DNA of 41,406 bases from Omnitrophica bacterium GWA2_41_15 (GCA_919901925.1 CAKKQA010000067.1:1212-42617), one strand, 5' to 3'; numbered from the stretch's first letter, positions 15,320-23,214 are shown. A program made the numbers and translations. The notes: a model not told the origin generated them from the letters alone.

Positions 15320-16656
15320 CGCCTGCCCTGGATACGCCCGCTCTTTAAGAAACCCTCATAGTGGCGCATTAAAAGTTGTGATTCTATCTGTTTTATTGTA
15401 TCGAGCATGACCCCGACAATGATCAGGATGCCTGTGCCGCCAAAGAACGAAGCGATTAAATACGGTATTTTCATCGCGGACATTATAAAATCCGGGAATA
15501 TAGCGATAAAAGCGATAAACAACGCGCCTGCCAGAGTAATCCTTGTCATTACAAAATCTAAAAATTCCGCGGTCGGCGCCCCCGGCCTTATCCCGGGGAC
15601 AAACCCGCCGTATTTCTTCATATTCTCTGATATTTCCTGCGGGTTAAAAACAATGGCTGTATAAAAATAACAGAAAAATATTATCAACAACGCGTAGGTC
15701 AACATATACATCCAGTGGCCTCGAGCTAAAGCATTAGCAAACTGCTGAAATCCCGGGTTTGGGATAAAAGAGGCTATTGTCGCCGGGAATAAAATTATTG
15801 ACTGGGCAAAAATAATCGCGATTACCCCGGCGGTATCGACTTTCAAAGGAATATACGTCGACTGGCCGCCGTAGATTTTTCTTCCTACTACCCTGCGGGC
15901 ATACTGCACGGGAATTTTTCTCTGCCCTTGCGTAACAAAGGTAACCGATAAGATAACACCCACCAATAAAACCGCCATAACGATCAATACCGCCGGATGC
16001 AGTTGGCGTGTTTTAGGAGAGATAATGACTATTAACTGATGGATAGCCGTCGGCATACGTGAAACGATGCCGGCTGTAATAATAAGCGATATGCCATTAC
16101 CTATGCCTCTTTCCTGTATCTGCTCGCCCAACCACATTATAAATATCGTGCCTGTGGTCAATGTCAGCACTGTAACAAACCTGAAACTCAAACCCGGGTC
16201 AATAACAATGCTTAATCCGTCAAGCAGCCTTCCCGGATGCTCAAGCCATAAAGCGACAAAATATGATTGTATCAAAGCTAAGCCGACTGTCGCGCATCTG
16301 GTATATTGATTAATCTTTTGATGGCCGGCCTTGCCTTCTTTGGATAATTTTTCTAATGACGGAATAACCGCGGTCAAAAGCTGCATGATAATCGAGCTTG
16401 AAATATACGGCATTATCCCTAAAGCAAAAATTGTCAGCTTCTCAAGCGAACCTCCCGAGAACATATTCATAATACCAAGGATCGTGCCTCCCTGGCTTTT
16501 TGCTATACGGTCAAAGAACGTTGCCAGCGCCTGCGAATCTATGCCGGGCGTGGGGATAAAACAACCTATCCTATATACTGCTATAAGCGCCAATGTAAAT
16601 AAAACCTTGCGCCTTAAATCAGGAATTTTAAAAATATTGAGCAGCGATCTTAGCAT
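15316..16656 (-). CDS. secY: Preprotein translocase subunit SecY
   Basis: SecY is the channel subunit of the Sec translocon, 446 aa with about ten membrane helices. The family's plug and TM2 region is recognisable as TPGIDSQAL and FSGGSLEKLTIFALGIMPYI, quoted partly. The cytoplasmic loops include GQRKIPVQYARR and IRPGAPTAEFL. It lies after rplO in the spc operon and overlaps adk by 4 bp. A short octamer array replaces a normal leader, and no Shine-Dalgarno is visible. The partner SecE is encoded at the other end of the superoperon. Confidence 0.98.
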   Translation of the reverse strand: MLRSLLNIFKIPDLRRKVLFTLALIAVYRIGCFIPTPGIDSQALATFFDRIAKSQGGTILGIMNMFSGGSLEKLTIFALGIMPYISSSIIMQLLTAVIPSLEKLSKEGKAGHQKINQYTRCATVGLALIQSYFVALWLEHPGRLLDGLSIVIDPGLSFRFVTVLTLTTGTIFIMWLGEQIQERGIGNGISLIITAGIVSRMPTAIHQLIVIISPKTRQLHPAVLIVMAVLLVGVILSVTFVTQGQRKIPVQYARRVVGRKIYGGQSTYIPLKVDTAGVIAIIFAQSIILFPATIASFIPNPGFQQFANALARGHWMYMLTYALLIIFFCYFYTAIVFNPQEISENMKKYGGFVPGIRPGAPTAEFLDFVMTRITLAGALFIAFIAIFPDFIMSAMKIPYLIASFFGGTGILIIVGVMLDTIKQIESQLLMRHYEGFLKSGRIQGRR

Positions 16657-16668
16657 ACAGTTTTTATT

Positions 16669-16706
16669 TAACCGGTAAACTGGCTAACCGGTTAACCGGT
16701 TAACTA
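16669..16706. repeat. Short octamer array 3 (rplO/secY gap)
   Basis: Units TTAACCGG, TAAACTGG, CTAACCGG, TTAACCGG, TTAACTA. It is a shortened array in which TTAACCGG units are themselves nearly palindromic. It supplies the TAG stop of rplO and reaches to 13 bp before the secY ATG. Confidence 0.85.
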
Positions 16707-17150
16707 TTTAACTACTTCCGCAACCCCGCCTGCTTTTTCTATTAACTTAACCGCGCCCTCGGAAAAATTAGCCGCTTTTATTGTCAACTTTTTCTTTAGC
16801 TCACCTGTGCCTAATATCTTTACCGGCTTTTCAGCTTGCTTAATCAAACCTTTTTCTTCCAATACTTTAGAATCAACCACCGCGTCATTTTCAAAGCCAT
16901 TTAAACTGCGGATATTTACCAGCTGATATTCTATTTTAGAAGTATGATTAAACCCTCTTTTGGGCATCCTGCGGATTAAAGGAGACTGGCCGCCTTCAAA
17001 ACCAAGGTAAAAATCCCTTCCCGAGCGTGATTTCTGGCCGTTAGAGCCTCTGGTCGAAGTTTTACCGTGTCCGGAACCTGAGCCGCGGCCTACAAGTTTT
17101 TTTCTTTTGCGGGAAGCTATTGGATTAGATTTTAAATTATTCAGTGGCAT
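16704..17150 (-). CDS. rplO: 50S ribosomal protein L15
   Basis: L15 is a late-assembling large-subunit protein of 148 aa. Its basic glycine-rich N-terminal arm contains [20 protein letters not shown], and [17 protein letters not shown] follows. It overlaps the end of rpsE by 14 bp in a different frame. That direct junction leaves no room for rpmD (L30), which normally lies between them. The stop codon is inside an octamer array. Confidence 0.97.
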   Translation of the reverse strand: MPLNNLKSNPIASRKRKKLVGRGSGSGHGKTSTRGSNGQKSRSGRDFYLGFEGGQSPLIRRMPKRGFNHTSKIEYQLVNIRSLNGFENDAVVDSKVLEEKGLIKQAEKPVKILGTGELKKKLTIKAANFSEGAVKLIEKAGGVAEVVK

Positions 17151-17607
17151 TTAAAATATCTTTTCTTAACTGGCTTAAACCTTCCATGGTTGCTTTTATA
17201 ACATTAATGGAATTATTTGATTTCAAGCATTTTGTAAGTATATCTTTTATACCGGCAGCTTCACATACCGCCCTGACCGCGGCTGCCGCGATAACACCCG
17301 TACCTTCAGAAGCGGGTTTAAGCAAAACTTTTGCCGCGCCAAAATGGCCCAAAACTTCATGGGGAATTGTAGTGCCTGAAAGAGTTACTTTAACGCAATT
17401 TTTTTTCGCGTTGGCCAGCCCTTTACGTATGGCATCAGCGACTTCATTAGCCTTGCCTAACGCGTAGCCTACTTCACCCTTGCCATTTCCATAAACTATT
17501 AACGCGCTAAAGGACATCTTTTTGCCGCCCTTGGTGACTTTACTGACCCGGTTTATGCTGACTACTTTTTCTATACACCCTGATAAATCTTTCTTATAAT
17601 CGCCCAT
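17137..17607 (-). CDS. rpsE: 30S ribosomal protein S5
   Basis: S5 shapes the mRNA entry channel and affects decoding accuracy. The 156-aa sequence has the double-stranded RNA-binding-like segment [20 protein letters not shown] and the C-terminal domain with [18 protein letters not shown]. It begins three bases after the rplR stop and overlaps rplO by 14 bp. Confidence 0.98.
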   Translation of the reverse strand: MGDYKKDLSGCIEKVVSINRVSKVTKGGKKMSFSALIVYGNGKGEVGYALGKANEVADAIRKGLANAKKNCVKVTLSGTTIPHEVLGHFGAAKVLLKPASEGTGVIAAAAVRAVCEAAGIKDILTKCLKSNNSINVIKATMEGLSQLRKDILNATE

Positions 17608-17610
17608 AAT

Positions 17611-17973
17611 TTAAAATTCCAATCCGCCTTTACGCAGGCTCTCCGCGAACACTTTCACCCTGCCATGATAAGGGTAGCCGCCGCGGTCAAAGACAATCTT
17701 CTTTATTCCTTTTTCAACAGCTTTCTTCGCTAATATTTCCGCCAATAACTGCGCGGATTTAATATTACCGCCCTTGTCTAATTTAGTTTTAAATTCCTTT
17801 GAAGATGTCGACAAAAAAAGCAGGGTTTTAGCTTCTGTATCGTCGATAATCTGGGCATGCATATTATTTAAGCTTTTATGCACGCTCAACCGCGGCCTTT
17901 CCTGTGTGCCTATGATCCTCAAGCGCAGCCTACTATGCCTTGCGACTCTTTTTTCTTCGTTTGTTTTTTTCAT
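17611..17973 (-). CDS. rplR: 50S ribosomal protein L18
   Basis: L18 binds 5S rRNA together with L5 and L25. It has 120 aa, with the basic N-terminus RHSRLRLRI, the RPRLSVHKSLNNMHAQIIDD segment, and the C-terminal FDRGGYPYHGRVKVFAESLR, which is the family signature. It is separated from rplF by a half copy of the GTCATTGCGAGG element. Confidence 0.98.
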   Translation of the reverse strand: MKKTNEEKRVARHSRLRLRIIGTQERPRLSVHKSLNNMHAQIIDDTEAKTLLFLSTSSKEFKTKLDKGGNIKSAQLLAEILAKKAVEKGIKKIVFDRGGYPYHGRVKVFAESLRKGGLEF

Positions 17974-17991
17974 GATTTTATTCGTTCTTTT

Positions 17992-18038
17992 GAGATTGCT
18001 TCGTCGCCTTATTTAAACGCAGGCTCCTCGCAATGACG
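17992..18038. repeat. GTCATTGCGAGG element, half copy D
   Basis: Only the right half of the palindrome remains: GAGATTGCTTCGTCGCC at one end and CTCCTCGCAATGAC at the other. It fills most of the rplF to rplR gap and abuts a small hairpin at the rplF stop. Confidence 0.85.
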
Positions 18039-18060
18039 GCTGTAAAATACACAGCCGTCA
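18034..18060. repeat. 10-bp stem hairpin containing the rplF stop codon
   Basis: Arms TGACGGCTGT (18034-18043) and ACAGCCGTCA (18051-18060) are perfectly complementary around a 7-nt loop. The TGA stop of rplF is the outer end of the stem. No T-run follows. Confidence 0.7.
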
Positions 18061-18597
18061 TTTCGTCGCGGCCTTTCCCAATTTCCTACGCACCTGTTCG
18101 CCAACGTAACGAATACCCTTACCTTTATACGGTTCCGGCGGGAAAATCCTGCGTATCTGGGAAGCGACTTCTCCGACTCTTTGTTTATCAATTCCTCTTA
18201 TTACTATACTAGTCGGCTTTGGCGTCTCGATTTTAATATCCGCCGGTATCGGAAAGTTAACAGGGTGAGAAAAACCCAGGATCAAAGTCAGATTATTTCC
18301 GTTAACAGCGGCGCGAAAACCAACGCCTTGAATTTCCATCTCTTTGGAAAAACCTTCAGAAACACCCTTAATCATATTATTAATAAGGCTGCGTGTCAAC
18401 CCGTGCAAGGATCTATCAACCCTTGACCGCAAAGGAGATTTGACAACGATTTGATTGTCACTTGACTCAACATTAACCCTGCCCGGGCATTCAAAAAATA
18501 ACTTCCCTTTTGATCCTTCTACGGTAATCGCGCTATCTTTAATATTAACTTTCACGCCCGAAGGGACTGTGATTATTTTTTTACCTATTCTAGACAT
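18058..18597 (-). CDS. rplF: 50S ribosomal protein L6
   Basis: L6 lies near the factor-binding site of the large subunit. The 179-aa protein has the two repeated L6 domains, with SRIGKKIITVPSGVKV at the start, GVSEGFSKEMEIQGVGFRA in the middle and the C-terminal signature PEPYKGKGIRYVGE. It is in the conserved spc order between rpsH and rplR. Confidence 0.98.
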   Translation of the reverse strand: MSRIGKKIITVPSGVKVNIKDSAITVEGSKGKLFFECPGRVNVESSDNQIVVKSPLRSRVDRSLHGLTRSLINNMIKGVSEGFSKEMEIQGVGFRAAVNGNNLTLILGFSHPVNFPIPADIKIETPKPTSIVIRGIDKQRVGEVASQIRRIFPPEPYKGKGIRYVGEQVRRKLGKAATK

Positions 18598-18629
18598 TTT
18601 TTATATTTTATATTATGCTTTGAATGCGT

Positions 18630-19031
18630 TTACCAGATGTAACAAATAACTTCTCCGCCTATTTTCTGTTCTCTTGCCTGTCTATCTGTCATCAGGCCCT
18701 TAGAAGTTGTAATAATCGAAATGCCGTAACCTTTCAACACATAAGGCACTTTATCTTTTTTAGCATAAAGCCTTAAACCCGAGCGGGAAGCCCTGCGTAA
18801 ACCCTTAATAACCGCGGTACCATCCGTATCATACTTCGGATAAACTTTTATAGTCTTACGGCCTGTTTGCGCGTCTTGTTCCCTGTAATTTTCCAAATAA
18901 CCTCTATCCTTCATGATTTCTATAATCGCTTTATTAGTTTTAGAAGCAGTAACTACCACAGAGTCCTTATTAACCATAATAGCGTTCCTGATCATTGTCA
19001 GCATTTCTGCTATAGAATCTGTCCGTGCCAT
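18630..19031 (-). CDS. rpsH: 30S ribosomal protein S8
   Basis: S8 binds helix 21 of 16S rRNA and in many bacteria represses the spc operon. The 133-aa sequence starts with TDSIAEMLTMIRNA and contains the conserved ISIITTSKGLMTDRQAREQKIGGEVICYIW end. The start is ATG at 19031 with AGGAGA upstream. Confidence 0.98.
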   Translation of the reverse strand: MARTDSIAEMLTMIRNAIMVNKDSVVVTASKTNKAIIEIMKDRGYLENYREQDAQTGRKTIKVYPKYDTDGTAVIKGLRRASRSGLRLYAKKDKVPYVLKGYGISIITTSKGLMTDRQAREQKIGGEVICYIW

Positions 19032-19100
19032 TGTTCTCCTGATTTACAAGTTAATTATAAGTTAAATCTTTAAAATGTTTTCTATCGCTCATCGCAAACT

Positions 19101-19128
19101 GTAGGTGACGGTCGCGGCCGTCCCCTAC
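19101..19128. repeat. GTAGGGGACGG-type hairpin (rpsN/rpsH gap)
   Basis: Arms GTAGGTGACGG and CCGTCCCCTAC with one mismatch around a short GC-rich centre. It resembles the hairpin at 9612-9635. A fragment of the GTCATTGCGAGG element (AAGCAATCTCG, 19141-19151) lies just beside it. Confidence 0.75.
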
Positions 19129-19166
19129 GTTTGGGCGGCTAAGCAATCTCGTTTTTATACTTAAGA

Positions 19167-19352
19167 CTACCAGCTCGCCTTTTTAACGCCGGGAATCAAC
19201 CCCTGCCAGACTAACTCTCTAAAACAGATACGGCAAAGTTTAAACCTGCGGTAAAAACCTCCCGAACGGCCGCATATGGCGCAGCGATTATATTTGCGGC
19301 TTGAAAATTTAGGCACTCTTTTCCAGCGAGCTAACTGTGATTGTTTAGCCAT
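19167..19352 (-). CDS. rpsN: 30S ribosomal protein S14, zinc type (S14Z)
   Basis: The 61-aa form carries two CxxC motifs (CAICGRSG and CRICF) that bind zinc. The C-terminus [10 protein letters not shown] is invariant for this type. S14 is needed for assembly of the small-subunit head. It follows rplE by nine bases. Confidence 0.98.
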   Translation of the reverse strand: MAKQSQLARWKRVPKFSSRKYNRCAICGRSGGFYRRFKLCRICFRELVWQGLIPGVKKASW

Positions 19353-19361
19353 ATAATTTTA

Positions 19362-19916
19362 CTACTCTCTTTCCCTGTTTTGAAACGGCATACCGCATAA
19401 CCTTAATAACTCTTTAACCTCTTCGATACTTTTTGAGTTAGTTACAATTGTAATATCCATACCCTGTACCCGTGAAATCCTGTCCACATCAAGTTCAGGG
19501 AATATAGACTGGTCTTTTATCCCCAGGCTGTAATTACCGCCCTTATCAAATGAATCATCCGGCACGCCGCGGAAATCGCGCACGCGCGGCAGGGCGACGT
19601 TTATCAGCCGGTCAAGAAATTCATACATAATCTTACGCCTCAATGTAACCTTACATCCTATAGGCAGATTTTCCCTTATCTTAAAATTAGCGATGGCTTT
19701 TTTCGACCTGCGCATAAGCGGCCTTTGGCCTGTTATAGAGGCGAGTTCTTCCATTGCCCTATCCAATATTTTTACATCGGCGATGGCTTCTCCGACTCCC
19801 ATATTAACAACTACCTTACGGAAGGAAGGAACCTGCATGGGGCTTTTGTAATTAAACTTCTCCCGCATCGCGGGGACTATCTCTTTACGGTATTTTTCTA
19901 ATAAACGCGGTGTCAT
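19362..19916 (-). CDS. rplE: 50S ribosomal protein L5
   Basis: L5 binds 5S rRNA and the P-site tRNA elbow. I place the start at ATG 19916, which overlaps the rplX stop as ATGA and yields [17 protein letters not shown], 184 aa. A start eight codons earlier would lie inside rplX. Family segments are [39 protein letters not shown], and the C-terminal [11 protein letters not shown]. Confidence 0.97.
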   Translation of the reverse strand: MTPRLLEKYRKEIVPAMREKFNYKSPMQVPSFRKVVVNMGVGEAIADVKILDRAMEELASITGQRPLMRRSKKAIANFKIRENLPIGCKVTLRRKIMYEFLDRLINVALPRVRDFRGVPDDSFDKGGNYSLGIKDQSIFPELDVDRISRVQGMDITIVTNSKSIEEVKELLRLCGMPFQNRERE

Positions 19917-20224
19917 ATTGTTTGATTGCACCTTTTGCAAATCCTGATTTTTGTTTTATCCGCCGAAACGCTATATCCAACCCTTACCGGCTTTTCGCAA
20001 GCCTTACAATAAGGCATTACATTTGAAATCGAAAACGGCCTTTCTATACTGACAATCCCGCCCTGTTGATTATCACGGGTAGCGCGCATATGTTTTTTAA
20101 GCATATTAACCCCTTCAACCAGGACTCTGTTCTTTTCTTTAAAGACAGTGAGCACCTTTCCGGTCTTTCCCTTATCTTTACCCGAAGTTACCTTTACTAT
20201 ATCGTTTTTCTTTATTCTATTCAT
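19913..20224 (-). CDS. rplX: 50S ribosomal protein L24 with zinc-ribbon-like C-terminus
   Basis: L24 initiates large-subunit assembly. The KOW motif is clear ([19 protein letters not shown]) and the middle has [14 protein letters not shown]. The C-terminal part carries two CxxC pairs (CKAC near residue 73 and CKRC near residue 97), suggesting a bound zinc ion. Many L24 proteins lack these. The ATG comes directly after an octamer array (AACTAAAAATG) with no Shine-Dalgarno. Confidence 0.97.
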   Translation of the reverse strand: MNRIKKNDIVKVTSGKDKGKTGKVLTVFKEKNRVLVEGVNMLKKHMRATRDNQQGGIVSIERPFSISNVMPYCKACEKPVRVGYSVSADKTKIRICKRCNQTI

Positions 20225-20229
20225 TTTTA

Positions 20230-20320
20230 GTTAGCCAGTTAGCCAGTTGACCAGTTGACCAGTTAGCGGTTAATTTTGTCTTTTAACCGGCAAACTGGTG
20301 AACAGGTTAACCGGAAAACC
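20230..20320. repeat. Octamer inverted array 4 (rplN/rplX gap)
   Basis: Left arm GTTAGCCA twice, GTTGACCA twice; core GCGGTTAATTTTGTC; right arm GGCAAACT, GGTGAACA, GGTTAACC. The core forms the apical stem-loop CGGTTAA/TTAACCG-like. The core is nearly the same as in arrays 5 and 6. Confidence 0.92.
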
Positions 20321-20334
20321 AAAAGATTTATAAA

Positions 20335-20703
20335 CTAAATAACTTCCGGCGCCAATGATACTATTTTCATGAAATTCTTATCCCGCAATTCTCTTGCCAC
20401 CGGGCCAAATACGCGTGTTCCCCTGGGATTACCTTGCACGTCGATAAGCACAATCGCGTTATTGTCAAACCTTAAATATGAGCCGTCCGGCCTTTTAATC
20501 GCTTTTTTAGTCCGCACAATCACAGCCCTTGCCTTCTCGCCTTTTTTTACCGCGGCATCAGGAACTGATTCTCTGACAGCCACATTAATAACTTCAGCGA
20601 TATTAGCGTACTTACAATTCTTCTTGCCCAAAACGCCTATATAATAAGCCTTTTTGGCCCCTGTATTATCTGCCACGTCTAAAAGTGTCTTTAAGAATAT
20701 CAT
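20335..20703 (-). CDS. rplN: 50S ribosomal protein L14
   Basis: L14 is at the subunit interface, contacting 16S rRNA. The 122-aa sequence has the family signature with [18 protein letters not shown] followed by [15 protein letters not shown], and the [13 protein letters not shown] segment. The start ATG directly follows array 5 (TAACTAACATG) with no Shine-Dalgarno. Confidence 0.98.
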   Translation of the reverse strand: MIFLKTLLDVADNTGAKKAYYIGVLGKKNCKYANIAEVINVAVRESVPDAAVKKGEKARAVIVRTKKAIKRPDGSYLRFDNNAIVLIDVQGNPRGTRVFGPVARELRDKNFMKIVSLAPEVI

Positions 20704-20805
20704 GTTAGTTACCCGGTTACCCGGTTACCCAGTTACCCTGTTACCCTGTTGGCGGTTATTTTTATCTTTTAACCGGCAAACTGGCAAACAGGTTAACTGG
20801 CTAAC
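20704..20805. repeat. Octamer inverted array 5 (rpsQ/rplN gap)
   Basis: Left arm GTTACCCG twice, GTTACCCA, GTTACCCT twice; core GGCGGTTATTTTTATC; right arm GGCAAACT, GGCAAACA, GGTTAACT, GGCTAACT. The unit sequence of the left arm has drifted (TTACCC) while the right arm and core match arrays 4 and 6. The right arm provides the TAG stop of rpsQ. Confidence 0.92.
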
Positions 20806-21058
20806 TTGCATTATTTTTTTTGACAATTTCTAACAAACGCCAGCATTTTTCTTTTGACAACGGTTTTGTCTCAATAATCTTTACTCCATCGCCGATTTTC
20901 GCGCTATTCTCTTCGTCGTGCGCTTTATACTTCTTGAATTTCTTGATGGTTTTGCCGTAATTTGGATCCTTGGTCAGCCTTTCCACGCGGACCACAATCG
21001 TCTTTTTCATCTTATCGCTTACTACAATCCCTGCCCTGATCTTTTTGTTGCTTCTCAT
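20801..21058 (-). CDS. rpsQ: 30S ribosomal protein S17
   Basis: S17 is a primary small-subunit assembly protein, here 85 aa. The family motif is in [20 protein letters not shown] and [16 protein letters not shown], with [17 protein letters not shown] near the end. The final residues (NNAS) and the TAG stop run into octamer array 5. The start follows array 6 (AACTAAAAACAAATG) without a Shine-Dalgarno. Confidence 0.98.
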   Translation of the reverse strand: MRSNKKIRAGIVVSDKMKKTIVVRVERLTKDPNYGKTIKKFKKYKAHDEENSAKIGDGVKIIETKPLSKEKCWRLLEIVKKNNAS

Positions 21059-21067
21059 TTGTTTTTA

Positions 21068-21162
21068 GTTAGCCAGTTAACCAGTTAGCCAGTTAGCCAG
21101 TTAGCGGTTAATTTTATCTTTTAACCGGTAAACTGGCAAACAGGCTAACTAGCTAACTAACT
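21068..21162. repeat. Octamer inverted array 6 (rpmC/rpsQ gap)
   Basis: Left arm GTTAGCCA, GTTAACCA, GTTAGCCA twice; core with CGGTTAA-TTTTATCTT-TTAACCG as a 7-bp stem and 9-nt loop; right arm GGTAAACT, GGCAAACA, GGCTAACT, AGCTAACT. It is one of three consecutive arrays at 20230-21162 that share the same core. Confidence 0.92.
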
Positions 21163-21170
21163 TTTATAAT

Positions 21171-21362
21171 TTACTTGTTTTTTATCTTGTTCAAAACTGT
21201 TTTAATACGGGCGACGTCTTTTCTTAGCAGCGTAAACATATGCGGCTTCTCAACTCTGCCGCTATAACGCTGGTAATTAAAGTTATAAAGCTGTTCCTTG
21301 AGCTTTTTTTCTTTTTCCAGCAATTCCGCTTCGCTTAAGCCTTCTATCTCTTTGTATTTCAT
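21171..21362 (-). CDS. rpmC: 50S ribosomal protein L29
   Basis: L29 lies at the exit-tunnel rim near the SRP and trigger factor docking site. The 63-aa helical hairpin protein has MKYKEIEGLSEAELLEKEKK and a C-terminal region LLRKDVARIKTVLNKIK typical of the family. It starts one base after the rplP stop. Confidence 0.96.
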   Translation of the reverse strand: MKYKEIEGLSEAELLEKEKKLKEQLYNFNYQRYSGRVEKPHMFTLLRKDVARIKTVLNKIKNK

Positions 21363-21363
21363 T

Positions 21364-21777
21364 TTAACGCTGCCTTGTTACGAATTTTGTCCTAAATGGA
21401 AGTTTAAAAGCGCACAAACGAAACGCGTTCTGCGCGATTATCTCGGGCACACCACCAATTTCCAATAACACCCTGCCTTTTTTGACTACACTTACCCAAT
21501 GGTCAAGGTCGCCCTTGCCCTTTCCTTGACGGGTTTCCGCGGGCTTCTTAGTAACTGACTTGTCAGGGAAAACCTTAATCCATAGCTTTCCGCCGCCATG
21601 AAGCTGACGGGCAACTATAACCCTCATAGCCTCAAGCTGTGTATTCTTAAGCCAGGCATTCTCCAATGACTTCAACCCGAACTCGCCGAACTTTACTTCT
21701 GAGCCTCTGGTTGAAACACCCCCGCGCTTTCCTCTCTGGCTCTTGCGGTATTTTACTCTTTTCGGCATTAATGGCAT
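21364..21777 (-). CDS. rplP: 50S ribosomal protein L16
   Basis: L16 helps position A-site tRNA. It has 137 aa with MPKRVKYRKSQRGKR at the N-terminus, IVARQLHGGGKLWIKVFPDK in the middle, and AFRLCAFKLPFRTKFV at the end. The first ATG (MPLMPK) has GGAG about 10 bases upstream; a start at the second Met is also possible. Confidence 0.98.
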   Translation of the reverse strand: MPLMPKRVKYRKSQRGKRGGVSTRGSEVKFGEFGLKSLENAWLKNTQLEAMRVIVARQLHGGGKLWIKVFPDKSVTKKPAETRQGKGKGDLDHWVSVVKKGRVLLEIGGVPEIIAQNAFRLCAFKLPFRTKFVTRQR

Positions 21778-21793
21778 TTTATTTTACTCCAGC

Positions 21794-22474
21794 TTATGCT
21801 ATTGGCGTTCCTTGAGATACAACAGGCTTCTTTTGCTGTTTAGGAGTAAAGAAAATATCTCCTTTATATACCCAAGCCTTTACTCCTATAAGGCCGTAAG
21901 TGGTCATGGCCTCTGTAAAACCGTAATCTATGTCAGCCCTTAAAGTAGATAAAGGAATTTTGCCTTGTTTGTATGTTTCCGTGCGTGACATCTCCGCGCC
22001 GCCTAACCTTCCGGCCGCGGAAATCTTAATCCCTTTTGCCCCAGACTGCATAGCCTGTTCTATCGCCCTCTTCATAGCCCTGCGAAAAGCGATTCTTTTT
22101 TCCAGCTGTAAAGCGACATTTTCCGCGATCAATTGAGCTTCAACGGATGGCTCCTTGACTTCGATTATGTCTACAGCCAATTCCTGTTTTAATAATCCGT
22201 TAAGATCCTCGCGCAGCTTTTCAATATCCGCGCCATGGCGGCCGATTATAAGCCCGGGCCTGGCGGAATGTATCTTAATTCTGATTTTATCCGTCATCCT
22301 TTCAATAATTATCCGGGCTATTGCCGCCTGCTTAAATCTCTTCTTTATAAGACGGCGCACCTTATAATCTTGTTCTATGAATTTAGCGTAATCCTGCCTT
22401 TTGGAATACCAGACACTCAGCCAATTTTTTGTATATCCTATTCTTTGTAATAACGGACTAACTTTTTGTCCCAT
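21794..22474 (-). CDS. rpsC: 30S ribosomal protein S3
   Basis: S3 forms part of the mRNA entry helicase. The 226-aa sequence has MGQKVSPLLQRIGY, a KH domain with RPGLIIGRHGADIEKL, and the C-terminal GRLGGAEMSRTETYKQGKIPL. A ribosome binding site (TTGGAG) precedes the ATG. Confidence 0.98.
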   Translation of the reverse strand: MGQKVSPLLQRIGYTKNWLSVWYSKRQDYAKFIEQDYKVRRLIKKRFKQAAIARIIIERMTDKIRIKIHSARPGLIIGRHGADIEKLREDLNGLLKQELAVDIIEVKEPSVEAQLIAENVALQLEKRIAFRRAMKRAIEQAMQSGAKGIKISAAGRLGGAEMSRTETYKQGKIPLSTLRADIDYGFTEAMTTYGLIGVKAWVYKGDIFFTPKQQKKPVVSQGTPIA

Positions 22475-22494
22475 ATTTACTCCAATAATATTAT

Positions 22495-22551
22495 GTTAGG
22501 TTAAAGGTGAAAGGTTTTAGGTGAAAGGAAATAAAACACCTTTAACCTTTT
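22495..22551. repeat. Heptamer-like inverted array (rplV/rpsC gap)
   Basis: Left arm GGTTAAAGGTGAAAGG and TTTTAGGTGAAAGG, an A-rich loop, then CACCTTTAACCTTT. It is a variant of the low-complexity inverted arrays based on GGTTAAAGGTGAA units. The right arm supplies the last Lys-Gly codons and the TAA stop of rplV. Confidence 0.8.
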
Positions 22552-22874
22552 AAATCTAATTCCACCGTAATATGCGCTGTCCTTCTTCTTATTTTTGCCG
22601 CTCTTCCGAATGCGGCAGCTTTAAACCTTTTCCACATCGGCCCGACGTCCGCGGATATCTTTGAAATATAAAGCTGTTCAGGTTTAAAACCTTTGACTTG
22701 CGCGTTACTTACTGCTGATTTCAAGGTCTTACGAATGTGGCGCACCGCGCCTTTATTAATATTTAATAATAAGCCATCCGCGGTGAGGACATCCTTACCT
22801 CTAACCACATTGATTACTTCTCTCACTTTTGAAGGTGATATCTTAATATGTTTGGCTATTGCCCTAACTATCAT
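22542..22874 (-). CDS. rplV: 50S ribosomal protein L22
   Basis: L22 lines the exit tunnel through its beta hairpin. I choose ATG 22874, one base after the rpsS stop, which gives 110 aa beginning MIVRAIAKHIKISPSKVREV. A longer frame reaching 22943 would lie in rpsS and encode nothing L22-like. Conserved segments are LKSAVSNAQ and GRAAKIRRRTAHITVEL. The stop lies in a repeat array. Confidence 0.97.
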   Translation of the reverse strand: MIVRAIAKHIKISPSKVREVINVVRGKDVLTADGLLLNINKGAVRHIRKTLKSAVSNAQVKGFKPEQLYISKISADVGPMWKRFKAAAFGRAAKIRRRTAHITVELDLKG

Positions 22875-22875
22875 T

Positions 22876-23163
22876 TTATGTCTTTTCCGCGGCTTTCTTT
22901 GCCTTGATGCCGCCGTGCTTCCTGAACACTCTCGTCGGAGCAAATTCCCCTAATTTATGGCCGACCATATTTTCGGTAATAAAAATCGGTATATGCCTTC
23001 TGCCATCATATACGGCAATGGTTAAACCCACAAAATCAGGGCTGATGGTGGAACGCCTATACCAAGTCTTTATAGGAGTACGTGTGCCTGCCCTTTTTGC
23101 TCGTTCTACTTTTTCCTGCAACTTTACGTCTATATAAGGCCCTTTTTTAAGTGAACGTGGCAT
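22876..23163 (-). CDS. rpsS: 30S ribosomal protein S19
   Basis: S19 forms the small-subunit head with S13. The 95-aa sequence starts [15 protein letters not shown], with [20 protein letters not shown] and the family signature [20 protein letters not shown] ribosome binding site (GCGAGGAA) precedes the ATG. Confidence 0.98.
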   Translation of the reverse strand: MPRSLKKGPYIDVKLQEKVERAKRAGTRTPIKTWYRRSTISPDFVGLTIAVYDGRRHIPIFITENMVGHKLGEFAPTRVFRKHGGIKAKKAAEKT

Positions 23164-23184
23164 TTTTCCTCGCTTAGTTCAAAT

Positions 23185-23214
23185 GTAGGAAACGATTCCA
23201 GAACCGTCCTCTAC
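23185..23214. repeat. Degenerate GTAGG...CTAC hairpin repeat (rplB/rpsS gap)
   Basis: GTAGGAAACG and CCGTCCTCTAC ends keep the outline of the GTAGGGGACGG hairpins elsewhere, with several mismatches. It occupies most of the 53-bp gap. Confidence 0.55.

Noticed and set aside
20230-21162. Octamer arrays as CRISPR
   Set aside because: The units are 8 bp, contiguous without spacers, and the arms are inverted to each other. No cas gene is near.
22875-22943. Longer L22 starting at 22943
   Set aside because: The added residues lie within the rpsS coding region in another frame and are unlike L22; ATG 22874 is one base after the rpsS stop.
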